From positions 1 through 53,011 of the forward strand of contig JAFEFW010000631.1 in NCBI GenBank assembly GCA_018240405.1: a stretch of 53,011 nucleotides of DNA, in the 5' to 3' direction. The notes beneath the pieces were generated by a model. It had not been told where the DNA came from. It did not search any database and saw nothing but the letters and a program-made list of their open reading frames with translations. This document shows positions 35,378 to 43,084 of this stretch, one piece after another. The first letter of the stretch is position 1; every line of letters begins with the position of its first letter. The DNA comes from Pseudomonadota bacterium (lineage in GTDB: Bacteria; Pseudomonadota; Alphaproteobacteria; Acetobacterales; Acetobacteraceae). Position numbers and translations under genes: made by a program.

Positions 35378-35391
35378 GGCATTCCTAGGAA
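35378..35391. promoter_or_regulatory. Palindromic element, copy 2 (candidate repressor operator)
   Basis: GGCATTCCTAGGAA, the reverse complement of copy 1 over 13 bases, with a perfect 10-bp palindrome TTCCTAGGAA at 35382-35391. It abuts the -35 box at 35400, where a bound repressor would block polymerase. Confidence 0.55.
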
Positions 35392-35399
35392 AAATATCA

Positions 35400-35429
35400 T
35401 TGACAATTGGCATGACGATCCCGTATGGT
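35400..35429 (+). promoter_or_regulatory. Promoter ahead of tandem stem-loops
   Basis: Consensus -35 TTGACA (35400-35405), 18-base spacer, -10 TATGGT (35424-35429). The expected start point is near 35436, at the foot of the first stem-loop. Confidence 0.55.
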
Positions 35430-35436
35430 CCTGCCG

Positions 35437-35468
35437 TCAACCGGCAAGCTGCAACCGGTTGAATTTTT
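35437..35468 (+). terminator. Stem-loop 1 with T-tract
   Basis: TCAACCGG (35437-35444) pairs with CCGGTTGA (35455-35462) around a 10-base loop, followed by ATTTTT. It has the form of an intrinsic terminator but lies at the predicted 5' end of the transcript, so it may instead protect the RNA end. Confidence 0.5.
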
Positions 35469-35481
35469 AGCCTGCCGGAAG

Positions 35482-35512
35482 GGCCGCTGGCTGATCGGCG
35501 GTCTTTTATTTT
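35482..35512 (+). terminator. Stem-loop 2 with T-tract (terminator or attenuator)
   Basis: CCGCTG (35484-35489) pairs with CGGCGG (35496-35501) with one G-T wobble and a 6-base loop; GG/TC extends the stem. TCTTTTATTTT follows. It would end a transcript of about 75 bases before the 78-residue gene at 35527, or act as an attenuator for it. Confidence 0.55.
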
Positions 35513-35526
35513 GAAAGACATTCATT

Positions 35527-35763
35527 ATGGCGTTTGCAATCCGTAATCTGTCCGTCCTCGCCTATGCCAACGGCTTTACGTTGTGGCATTACAAGTCCAG
35601 CAAGGACACGCTGGAGACCGTGGCCGCTGCGAATCATATGGCAGACGCGGCAGACATGCTCACGGCAGGCGATCTTGTCATGGTAACGGCCGCTGACGGC
35701 GCCCGAATTCTTTGCGTCACGCTTGCCGATATCGAGACGGCCATTACCGCCCCGCTCTCGTGA
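35527..35763 (+). CDS. Small phage-type protein, 78 residues
   Basis: MAFAIRNLSVLAYANGFTLW start, then HYKSSKDTLETV, DAADMLTAGDLVMVTAADGA, CVTLADIETAI. The pattern 'RNLSVLAYANGFTLWHY ... ADML.AGD' is one I recall from small proteins repeated in alphaproteobacterial genomes and their phages; it is likely a beta-rich structural protein. Function unknown. It follows two stem-loops with T-tracts by 14 bases, so expression may be attenuated. Confidence 0.7.
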   Translation: MAFAIRNLSVLAYANGFTLWHYKSSKDTLETVAAANHMADAADMLTAGDLVMVTAADGARILCVTLADIETAITAPLS

Positions 35764-35831
35764 GGCGAACGCTGGGTGGTGAGCGCGTCGGCGGGACAAT
35801 GGTTAGCTGAAAGCCAACGGCGCCCGTCCGC

Positions 35832-36065
35832 TCACCCGCGATCGACCCTTGTCTCCGACCGCAAGATCTCCTGCGCGTGCCGGCTCCGTCCTGACGCCGT
35901 CAGGGCGAACCGGCCGTCACCGCCGAGGCAGCAGAGCCCCATCGCAGCCAGGCGCCGCAGGCATCCCTCATCGCCGGCACCGGGCGGCCGACCGCGCGGT
36001 CCGCATAGGTGCAACCGGTGCAGCGCGGCTCTGCAGCAGGTTTCCAGGTACGGCTCACGCCACAT
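35832..36065 (-). CDS. Possible small winged-helix-like protein
   Basis: 77 residues from the ATG at 36065 (MWREPYLETCCRAALHR). The C-terminal part CLRRLAAMGLCCLGGDGRFALTASGRSRHAQEIL has the look of a winged-helix wing: helix, small hairpin with DGRFALT, then helix. Supported only by this pattern and an open frame; a TTG start at 36101 is possible. Three Cys pairs or singles (CC, C, CC) are unusual. Could be noncoding. Confidence 0.4.
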   Translation of the reverse strand: MWREPYLETCCRAALHRLHLCGPRGRPPGAGDEGCLRRLAAMGLCCLGGDGRFALTASGRSRHAQEILRSETRVDRG

Positions 36066-36412
36066 GGCAAGCACCTTGGAGGCGGTGCCAGGGCAGGGCA
36101 AGCCTGGAGCCTCGCGGCGGACGCATCAGGGCCAGCGATGCAACAGCGGAGACGACCGGCTGTGCAACGGAAGCCGTTCAGCCAATCAGCGACTATGACC
36201 AATAACAGGCTAACCCATTGACCATGTGCCCCGATGTAGAGCCCTGTCGTCGCGCCACGTTGACGTTTCAGCATCGACTGACGCCTGACACCCGGACTCA
36301 GAGCCAAATTCAGCTCAGTACCACAGCATCATGGCCCTGGCTGCACCTTCAACCAGACGCGCATCGCAATGCGACCCACTGCAACATTGCAGCTTACGAT
36401 CACTAGAGCGCC
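36066..36412. other. Gene-free stretch, 347 bases
   Basis: No convincing gene, repeat or RNA seen. Base composition falls toward the 3' end (about 36290-36400), just upstream of the Cys-rich gene, where its promoter probably lies; no clear -35/-10 pair is visible. Confidence 0.35.
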
Positions 36413-36700
36413 ATGTCACTCGATCCGCCCTGCGAACGCTGCCGTTTCTTCATGCCGCATCCCGATGTCATGGATGCGCCGTTAGCGACCCAGTATGGAC
36501 TCTGTAACCATCCAATGGCCTTGAAATCAGTACTAACCCGGGATCGGCCGGAGCTTTGGAAACTCTTTGAGCAGACGCAAGAATGGGCGCTGCAGCATGA
36601 CCGGATGATCGCGTCGCAGTTCCGCCGCGTAAATCACCTGTGCTGCGGTCCACAGGGACAATATTTCAAATTGGTTGACACGCGGGGGGCTACCGAATGA
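36413..36700 (+). CDS. Cys-rich small protein, 95 residues
   Basis: Cysteines at positions 7, 10, 31, 77 and 78 (PPCERCRFF; YGLCNHP; NHLCCGPQGQYF). The CxxC...C...CC arrangement with neighbouring His suggests a metal (zinc or Fe-S) site. The rest is helical (RPELWKLFEQTQEWALQHDRM). No family is recognised. It overlaps the next gene by 4 bases (ATGA), so both are translated together. Location in an accessory region with phage-type genes hints at a mobile origin. Confidence 0.65.
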   Translation: MSLDPPCERCRFFMPHPDVMDAPLATQYGLCNHPMALKSVLTRDRPELWKLFEQTQEWALQHDRMIASQFRRVNHLCCGPQGQYFKLVDTRGATE

Positions 36701-37059
36701 CCGCCGCGGACCTCGTTTCTGTTTATACGGCATTGATGTCCTGGGGCGGCGGTAGTCTGTGGGCAAGCCTGCCGATCACGTTGTTGGTGATGATGCTGTG
36801 GTCGCAGTGGAAAGCGCTGCGTGATGAGCGCAAGGCTCGGGATGTTGAGCGGAACCAGCTGACTGCTCAGATGCTCACGCTTAACCAGGAACACGATCGG
36901 TTTGCCTTGGAAATGTCGAAGCGGTTCGACGGGATCGTCGCGATCGTGACGGATAACAGAGTCATGCAGGAGATCCGCTCGATCGAAATCGACATCCAGT
37001 CCAAGACGGTGGAGATCAAGGCAATGATCCAGGCGTCGATCCTCAGGCGGGACCCGTGA
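36697..37059 (+). CDS. Membrane-anchored coiled-coil protein, 120 residues
   Basis: One hydrophobic segment near residues 22-37 (LWASLPITLLVMMLWSQW) followed by a highly charged helical region (KALRDERKARDVERNQL ... QEHDRFALEMSKRFDGIV ... IDIQSKTVEIKAMI) that should form a coiled coil in the cytoplasm or periplasm. Size and layout recall phage holin-like or Rz/spanin-like inner-membrane proteins, but no lysin gene is adjacent. Translationally coupled to the Cys-rich gene. Confidence 0.65.
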   Translation: MTAADLVSVYTALMSWGGGSLWASLPITLLVMMLWSQWKALRDERKARDVERNQLTAQMLTLNQEHDRFALEMSKRFDGIVAIVTDNRVMQEIRSIEIDIQSKTVEIKAMIQASILRRDP

Positions 37060-37181
37060 GGTATGATCGTTGCCCTTGGCCGGCCCGGACCTGGACGCGT
37101 GGTTGAGTGCCGTCGGCCGCCGAGCGCGACGCGGATTTCGCCTCTTTCTGCACCGGATGCGGCGCGGCATAACGCTGTTCC

Positions 37182-38246
37182 ATGCTGACCCTGCTATCCG
37201 GCGCCGCAATGTCCGTGCTGCGACGCCTCGATCCCGAGGATGCCCATAGGCTCGCCTTGCGCGCCTTGCGCCTGGGCCTGGCCGGACGGTCGGCGGCGCC
37301 GGACCATCCGGCCCTGGCCGTGAACGCGCTCGGCCGGACGTTCAGCAATCCGATTGGACTTGCCGCCGGCTTCGACAAGAACGCCGAGGCAGGGCGTGCA
37401 CTCATGGAGCTTGGATTCGGCTTCATCGAGACCGGCACGGTGACGCCGCGACCGCAGCCCGGCAACCCTCGGCCGCGCATCTTCCGACTGACCCCGGACC
37501 AAGCCATCATCAACCGCCTCGGGTTCAATAATCAGGGCGTCGAGGCCTACAAGATCAACCTGAAGGCGCTTACCAGACGCACCATTCCGTTAGGCGCCAA
37601 TGTCGGCATCAACAAAGAAGGCGCCGATCCGGTTCGGGACTACAAGGCCATGGTCGCCGCGGTCAGCCCGCTGGCGGACTACGTCGTGATCAACGTGTCG
37701 TCGCCCAACACGCCGGGCTTGCGCGATCTGCAGGGCGAGCAGCAGCTTCAGTCGATTCTGTCGGCCGTCGCGGAAGTACCCGATCGTCCGCCCGTTCTGG
37801 TGAAGGTCGCGCCGGACCTCTCAATCGACGGACTGGGTGCGGTGGTAGAGACCTGCATCAGCTTCGGCCTCGCCGGCCTTATCGTCGGCAACACCACCAT
37901 CTCACGGCCGCCCTCATTGGTCTCGCCCTTGGCATCCGAGACCGGCGGCCTCTCTGGCGTCCCTCTGCAGGCCCTGTCCACGGCGATGCTGGCGCGCGCG
38001 GCCGGCTTTGCAGCGGGGCGGTTGACGCTGATCGGGACCGGCGGCGTGTTTACCGGGGCAGACGTGCTGCGGAAGATCCAGGCCGGCGCAACCCTGGTGC
38101 AGTTGTACACCGCATTTGCCTATCACGGACCAGGCCTTATACCGCGCCTGAAGGCGGAACTCTTGGAGGCACTACGGCGCGAGGGCCTGGCAACGGTCCG
38201 CGACGCCGTTGCTACCCGCGCTGAGGTGCTTGCAGCGGCGGTCTGA
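37182..38246 (+). CDS. pyrD: Dihydroorotate dehydrogenase (quinone), class 2
   Basis: FMN enzyme of pyrimidine synthesis that oxidises dihydroorotate and passes electrons to quinone at the inner membrane. The N-terminal membrane-associating helices (about 1-40) mark class 2. Core motifs: NPIGLAAGFDKNAEA, GFGFIETGTVTPRPQPGNPRPR, NRLGFNNQG, NVSSPNTPGLRDLQ with the catalytic Ser174, VKVAPDLS, GLIVGNTTISR, GGLSGVPL, GTGGVFTGADVLRKIQAGA. 354 residues, normal. Not in an operon with other pyr genes. Confidence 0.97.
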   Translation: MLTLLSGAAMSVLRRLDPEDAHRLALRALRLGLAGRSAAPDHPALAVNALGRTFSNPIGLAAGFDKNAEAGRALMELGFGFIETGTVTPRPQPGNPRPRIFRLTPDQAIINRLGFNNQGVEAYKINLKALTRRTIPLGANVGINKEGADPVRDYKAMVAAVSPLADYVVINVSSPNTPGLRDLQGEQQLQSILSAVAEVPDRPPVLVKVAPDLSIDGLGAVVETCISFGLAGLIVGNTTISRPPSLVSPLASETGGLSGVPLQALSTAMLARAAGFAAGRLTLIGTGGVFTGADVLRKIQAGATLVQLYTAFAYHGPGLIPRLKAELLEALRREGLATVRDAVATRAEVLAAAV

Positions 38247-38309
38247 ACCCGATCCCACAGATGCGCCGGTGAGCCCGGGCTGCGGTCCAGCCCCTTGGGG
38301 AGAACGACG

Positions 38310-39176
38310 ATGGAACACCTGTCCCGCTTTGCCGGCCTCGCCGAACGCTACGACGGTTTTGTGCTCGACCTCTGGGGAGTCATCCATGACGGCGTCAACG
38401 CCTTTCCCCACGCGGTCGAGACGCTGAAGCATCTCCGTGCGGCCGGTAAACGGACCCTGCTGCTGTCCAACGCACCGCGTCCGAACTGGGCGGTGCAGAA
38501 GATGATGCAGCGAATGGGAATCGAGGACGCTCTCTACACCGACATCCTCACCAGCGGCGAGGCCGTGCGGCGCGCCTTGCAGTCGCCGCCCGACTTGTGG
38601 TGGGCGGAACTTGGTCAGCGCGTCTTCCTGCTCGGCCCAGAGCGCGACCGCCCGGTGCTTGAGGGCCTGCCACTGATTGACGCACCCTCGCCGGCAGAAG
38701 CCGATTTCGTGCTGAACACCGGCCCGGACGATCACCGCAACCCCAGCAACATGGCGGAATTCGAGCCAATCCTTGAAGATTGTTACCGATTCAAGCTGAA
38801 GATGATCTGCGCCAACCCGGACCTCGTGGTGATCCGCGGCGGTGTGCGGGTGCTATGCGCGGGGTCCCTGGCGGCGCGCTATGAGGAAATGGGCGGCGAT
38901 GTCCGTTCACTCGGCAAGCCCGATCCGGCCATCTATCAGCCCGTGCTGGAGCGGCTCGATCTGCCGCCCGAACGGGTACTGGCGGTCGGCGACTCCCTGC
39001 ACACCGATATCGCCGGTGCCGCCGGCGTCGGCCTGGCGGCCTGTTGGGTACTGGACGGCATCCATGGTGCTGCGCTGGCAGACGGAGCAGGCGGTTTCGA
39101 CACGGCAAGGATCGAGGCGCTGGCGACCGAAGCCCACGTGGCGCCAATCGCTTCTCTGCCGCGACTGGAGTGGTAG
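38310..39176 (+). CDS. NagD-like HAD-superfamily protein (TIGR01459 type)
   Basis: 288-residue subfamily IIA HAD hydrolase. Motif I is FVLDLWGVIHDG: Asp20 is the expected nucleophile, but Trp22 takes the place of the usual second Asp, as is typical of this subfamily. Motif II: LLLSNAPR. Motif III and IV: SLGKPDPAIYQPVL and VLAVGDSLHTDIAGAAGVG. The ATG at 38310 is preferred to an in-frame TTG upstream because GGGGAGA lies 6 bases before it. It follows pyrD by 63 bases. Often listed near riboflavin-kinase or isoleucyl-tRNA synthetase genes in relatives; substrate unknown. Confidence 0.9.
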   Translation: MEHLSRFAGLAERYDGFVLDLWGVIHDGVNAFPHAVETLKHLRAAGKRTLLLSNAPRPNWAVQKMMQRMGIEDALYTDILTSGEAVRRALQSPPDLWWAELGQRVFLLGPERDRPVLEGLPLIDAPSPAEADFVLNTGPDDHRNPSNMAEFEPILEDCYRFKLKMICANPDLVVIRGGVRVLCAGSLAARYEEMGGDVRSLGKPDPAIYQPVLERLDLPPERVLAVGDSLHTDIAGAAGVGLAACWVLDGIHGAALADGAGGFDTARIEALATEAHVAPIASLPRLEW

Positions 39177-39380
39177 CGTCAGCAGCTGGGACGCTAAGAA
39201 TCCGGTCCTTTCTTCATCGCCCGCGGCGCCGGCCATCGGACTGGTTCGACGGTCCGGGCCTCCGGCGCTTCGCGCGATTTCGATGAACTGGGCCAGCCGG
39301 TCCGTGATGTTGCTGCAACGGCCGGCAGGGCAGCGCTAGTATGCGCGTGGTAGCGCTGAGCGCCGCGAGGCGGTGCCGGA

Positions 39381-39396
39381 AGGCCGCTTACGGCCT
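39381..39396. terminator. Stem-loop between convergent genes
   Basis: AGGCCG-CTTA-CGGCCT, a perfect 6-bp stem with a 4-base loop, 16 bases past the end of the universal stress gene, which converges with the HAD gene. No long T-tract, so terminator function is probable rather than certain. Confidence 0.45.
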
Positions 39397-39411
39397 CCCG
39401 GGGGCGCGGCA

Positions 39412-40260
39412 TTAGTGCGAAAAGAAAACCGGGACGGTCATCTCGGTCATCAGGGTGCGGGTCACACCGCCGAAAATCATCTCCCGCGCCCGCGAGTGGC
39501 CGTAGCCGCCGGCAACGATCATGGTCGCGCTGATATCCGACGCATAGGACAGCAGCGCCTCGCCATCTGAAATGTCCTCAGCCACCGTTCGGGTTGTGTC
39601 CGCTCGTACGCCATGGCGGGCGAGGTGGGTTGCGAGATCGGTGTGCGGGCCGTCGTCGTCATCCGCCGCGCGCGGGTTTACCGCCAGTATGGTCACGGCC
39701 TTGGCCTCCAGCAGCAGCGGCATCGCGTCGTGCACGGCGCGCGTTGCCTCCCGGCTGGCATTCCAAGCGACCAGGACATGGTCGGTCAGCGACGGAAAAT
39801 CGCCCGCATAGGGAATCGTCAGAACCGGCCGGCCTGCGGTCATCAGCGTGGTCTCCACCGCCAGCCGTCCGCGGTGGTCGTGCCGGCGCGGATCATCAGG
39901 TTGTCCGACAATAACGAGATCGGCATAACGGGCGTCGGCACTCAGCACGGCCGGGGTGTGGCCCTCGACCATCCGCCAGTCGCCTTGGAGATTGTTCAGC
40001 GCCAGGACCTTCCTGAAATTCGCTTCAACCGGCTCTGCCGCGGCGCGCGCTTCTGCGGTCATCACATCGACGAGCTGATCGGGGCCCAGACCGGCCATCG
40101 GCAACCCGGCGCCATAGAAATAGTCGGTATTGGGCACATCGACGACGAATAGGCCGGTCAGGAAGGCGCCATGCCGGATGGCAAGATCAGCGGCAATTCC
40201 GAGACGGGCGGCTGCCCGAGGATCCGGATCAAGATGCACCAGTATGTCTTTGAGAGCCAT
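39412..40260 (-). CDS. Universal stress protein, tandem UspA domains
   Basis: 282-residue cytoplasmic protein with two UspA domains. The first (about 1-145) starts LKDILVHLDPDPRAAARL and shows DLVIVGQPDDPRRHDH in place of the ATP loop; the second (about 150-282, HVLVAWNASREATRAVHDAM) has the full ATP-binding loop GGYGHSRAREMIFGGVTRTLM, G-2x-G-9x-G-(S/T). The second of two nearby ATGs (40260 rather than 40266) is better spaced from GGGGAAA. An FNR/FixK-type box at 40318-40331 lies upstream. Such proteins serve anaerobic, stationary or general stress survival. Confidence 0.92.
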   Translation of the reverse strand: MALKDILVHLDPDPRAAARLGIAADLAIRHGAFLTGLFVVDVPNTDYFYGAGLPMAGLGPDQLVDVMTAEARAAAEPVEANFRKVLALNNLQGDWRMVEGHTPAVLSADARYADLVIVGQPDDPRRHDHRGRLAVETTLMTAGRPVLTIPYAGDFPSLTDHVLVAWNASREATRAVHDAMPLLLEAKAVTILAVNPRAADDDDGPHTDLATHLARHGVRADTTRTVAEDISDGEALLSYASDISATMIVAGGYGHSRAREMIFGGVTRTLMTEMTVPVFFSH

Positions 40261-40289
40261 GGCCATTTCCCCAACCGTTGTTCGCGGTG

Positions 40290-40331
40290 ATTATCCTGCG
40301 CGGCCGGCCTGCTTCCCTTGATCTCGATCAG
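40290..40331 (-). promoter_or_regulatory. FNR/FixK-type box and -10 element of the universal stress gene
   Basis: TTGATCTCGATCAG at 40318-40331 matches TTGAT-N4-ATCAA with one mismatch. On the gene's strand a -10 hexamer GATAAT lies at 40295-40290, which puts the start point near 40283. The box centre is then about 41.5 bases upstream, the exact class II activation position for CRP/FNR-family regulators (Fnr, Anr, FixK). Confidence 0.6.
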
Positions 40332-40338
40332 AATGCCT

Positions 40339-42732
40339 TCAAGCGTCGTTGGAAACGGTCACCGGGCGCGGGATATGAATGGCATGCCCCGGCTGCGCAA
40401 CCAAGTCCTGCAGTTCCTGGATCGTGAACGGCTTGTGCAGCACGTCTCGGAACAACCCGGCAGCAAGATCCGCACCCGACAATTCGGCATATCCGGTAAC
40501 CAGGATGATGGGCGCAGTCACACCACGCAGGCGCAACGCCTGCGCCAGTTGCAGCCCATTCATGCCGGGCATCGCGTAATCCAGCAGGATCAGGCTCATT
40601 GGACGCTCTGAAGCGGCGACGACATCCAGCGCCTGATCGCCGCCGGCCGCCTCCACGACACGGAAGCCGAGATGGCTCAGAATGTCGACGGTCACCTGAC
40701 GGACCTCGTGGTCATCATCGACAACCAGAGCCAGTTCATCGCGCCGGTCCGTCAGCGGCCGCGGCTCGTCCGCTTCACCCGAAATCGCCTCATCCACTGC
40801 ATCAGCCTTGGGCAGGTACAGTGTGATCTGCGTGCCCTGCTCCAACTGGCTGCGAATGGTGACGTCACCGCCCGATTGCCGGGCCATTCCATAGACTTGG
40901 CTGAGGCCGAGCCCGGTGCCGGACGGCCCTTTCGTGGTAAAAAACGGATCGAACGCGCGCGCCATGACTTCGGCAGACATGCCGCAGCCGGTATCTGCGA
41001 CAATAATCTGCACATAATCGCCGGGCGGCAGGTGGTGCGCCTCATCATCCTGCTCTACGTCCAGCGATGACTTGGCGGCGCTGCGGATCGTGACCGTTCC
41101 ACCGGCCGGCATCGCATCGCGCGCGTTGAGGCACAAATTCAGCAGGGCTGCCTCGACCTGTCCTGGATCGGCCATCGCCAGCGGCAAGCCGTCCTGCAGG
41201 TCCGCCGTGATCTGGATCCGGCTGCCGAGCGTCACGGCGGCCAGCGGAATGATGTCGCGCACCAGGGCGCTGATGTCGGTCGGTCGCGGCGAGAGTTGCT
41301 GGCGACGGGAAAACGTCAGCAGGCGAGACGTCAGCCGGCTGCCGCGTTGTACAGCGCTGACAGCGCGCGCAGCGAGCCGCAGGATGCGCTCCCGATCCGC
41401 TTCCGTCCATGGGCGGTCTGTCTGCGTGAAGCGCCGCTCAATCAACTCAAGATTGCCCAGGACCGTTGCCAGCATGTTGTTGAAGTCGTGGGCGATGCCG
41501 CCGGCCAGCTGGCCGACCGCCTGCAGCTTCTGCGCCTGATGCAGGGCTGCCTCCGTCTTGGCACGGCCGGCGATTTCCACCTGCAACCGGTTGTTGCTTT
41601 CGGACAGGGCGCGCGTGCGCTCTGCGACCTGGGCCTCCAGCATACCAGCCTGCAGTTCGCGCTCGATTTCGCGGACCTGCAGACCTGCGGCCATTGCGTT
41701 GAAAGACTCCGCAAGCGCGCCGAACTCCGACCGTGGATCGTCGAGTCGCGCTCGGGCGTTCAGATCACCCTGACGCCAGCGGCGTGCAGCCTGCAGCAGT
41801 GCCTCGGTCGGCGCATAGATGAAACGCCGCCCGGCGACCCAGGCCAGCACCAGCGCGGCCAGTGCGGCCGTGCCCAGGACTAAAAGGTCCTGCAGCGTCG
41901 CCCGATCGACATCGGCGGCGACATTGGACATGGCCAGAGCTTCTATCGTGGCTACGCCAATGGGTTCGGCGGCGATCGGCACGTAAGCGATCAGGTACGG
42001 GTGACCTTGCGGATTGGCCACCGTCTCCACACCCGCGGTTGCCCGGCCCAGCAGCGGCATGACCCAGTGGGGCAGCTTGTCTTCGCCGTCATGTCGACCA
42101 CCCGGCAGCCGAGCGATCAAGGTGCCCTGCCGATCGACGAGCACCAGATCCGCGTCCGGAACCGGACGGAGGTAAGATGACCGCGCCTCATCCAGGTGCT
42201 TCGCCAGCCATGCGGTGTCGAGTCCCGCCACAAAGACGGCGCGCCCATTTGCAATTCCCGGCAGTGGCAGGGCCGTCACGAGCGGCAGGAATGCGGCTTC
42301 TGTCGGGGAATTACGATCAATCGGACCGGCTTCGACATGTCGCGCGTCAGCAAGCCGCGCCAGCCATTGCGGATCCTGGGTTTGCAGAGCGGCAGGTGCA
42401 TCCGCGGATCCGCAGATCAGTGTCCCGCCCGCGTCGTAAAGGCCAAGAAAGCGGTACGGTGGGAGGTTGGCGCGCAGGGCAGTGAGGCGGCTGCGGCAGC
42501 CATCCTTCGTTGTGATCGCATCGGGAAACTGTGTCAGCACCGTCGCCAGTTGGGCCACAGCGCGCGCGTGCGCCGCCATTTCGTCATTCGCCATGGCGGC
42601 TTGGCGGATAGCGATGCTGGAAATCTGGTCCCGGCGAGCGGTGTGAAGCGCGACTTGGGAATAAACCTGCGCCGTTACGACCGGCAACAGGCAACCGAGA
42701 ACCAGTAAGACCAGCCGGGTCGAAAGCTTCAT
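40339..42732 (-). CDS. Hybrid sensor histidine kinase with intact kinase core and receiver
   Basis: Inner-membrane sensor of 797 residues. Membrane helix about 7-27, periplasmic Cache-like sensor (about 30-270), second membrane helix (about 280-300), HAMP (APTEALLQAARRW...GDLNARA), coiled coil, HisKA with phosphoacceptor His415 in GGIAHDFNNML, ATPase with N-box ALLNLCLNARDAM, VADTGCGM and GTGLGLSQVYGMARQSGG, then a receiver with Asp718 in LLDYAMPGMNG and the KPF loop. All catalytic residues are present. The ATG at 42732 is taken as the start (MKLSTRLVLLVLGC). Signal and partner response regulator are unknown; no regulator gene is adjacent. Confidence 0.94.
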   Translation of the reverse strand: MKLSTRLVLLVLGCLLPVVTAQVYSQVALHTARRDQISSIAIRQAAMANDEMAAHARAVAQLATVLTQFPDAITTKDGCRSRLTALRANLPPYRFLGLYDAGGTLICGSADAPAALQTQDPQWLARLADARHVEAGPIDRNSPTEAAFLPLVTALPLPGIANGRAVFVAGLDTAWLAKHLDEARSSYLRPVPDADLVLVDRQGTLIARLPGGRHDGEDKLPHWVMPLLGRATAGVETVANPQGHPYLIAYVPIAAEPIGVATIEALAMSNVAADVDRATLQDLLVLGTAALAALVLAWVAGRRFIYAPTEALLQAARRWRQGDLNARARLDDPRSEFGALAESFNAMAAGLQVREIERELQAGMLEAQVAERTRALSESNNRLQVEIAGRAKTEAALHQAQKLQAVGQLAGGIAHDFNNMLATVLGNLELIERRFTQTDRPWTEADRERILRLAARAVSAVQRGSRLTSRLLTFSRRQQLSPRPTDISALVRDIIPLAAVTLGSRIQITADLQDGLPLAMADPGQVEAALLNLCLNARDAMPAGGTVTIRSAAKSSLDVEQDDEAHHLPPGDYVQIIVADTGCGMSAEVMARAFDPFFTTKGPSGTGLGLSQVYGMARQSGGDVTIRSQLEQGTQITLYLPKADAVDEAISGEADEPRPLTDRRDELALVVDDDHEVRQVTVDILSHLGFRVVEAAGGDQALDVVAASERPMSLILLDYAMPGMNGLQLAQALRLRGVTAPIILVTGYAELSGADLAAGLFRDVLHKPFTIQELQDLVAQPGHAIHIPRPVTVSNDA

Positions 42733-43084
42733 GACATGCCGCGCCACATGGTCATGCCCGCACTGCGCGCGCGTGCTGCTCGAGCGCTGGCGTGCTTGAG
42801 GGAGGTGGCCCGGTCCGCTGGGTCATGCCGTGACAGGAGTGCCAAGGTCAGCCTCGCGGCTTCAAGTTGCGGACTCCGTGCCCGGAACGCGTGCTTCATT
42901 CTGGCACAACCCGCGGCTCAAAGCGTCAAACGGTAGGCATCACCGAATGTGTCGCCGTGCAAAGACATCAACACGAACTTGTGGGAAGTGGCGAGAGCGT
43001 TTTGCTCTCAGCGGCGTTCACGATTTTGGGAACGTTATGTTGCAGGCCCCGAACGCGCCCGCGGTGCCGGCGCTGGGCCGCGCG
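42733..43084. other. Gene-free stretch, 352 bases
   Basis: Upstream of the hybrid kinase and downstream of the 100-residue minus-strand gene. Only short frames with no recognisable content or ribosome binding site. The kinase promoter should lie here; I cannot point to a convincing one. Confidence 0.35.

Noticed and set aside
34124-37059. Complete prophage
   Set aside because: No integrase, terminase, capsid, tail or attachment-site repeats; only a repressor and small phage-type proteins.
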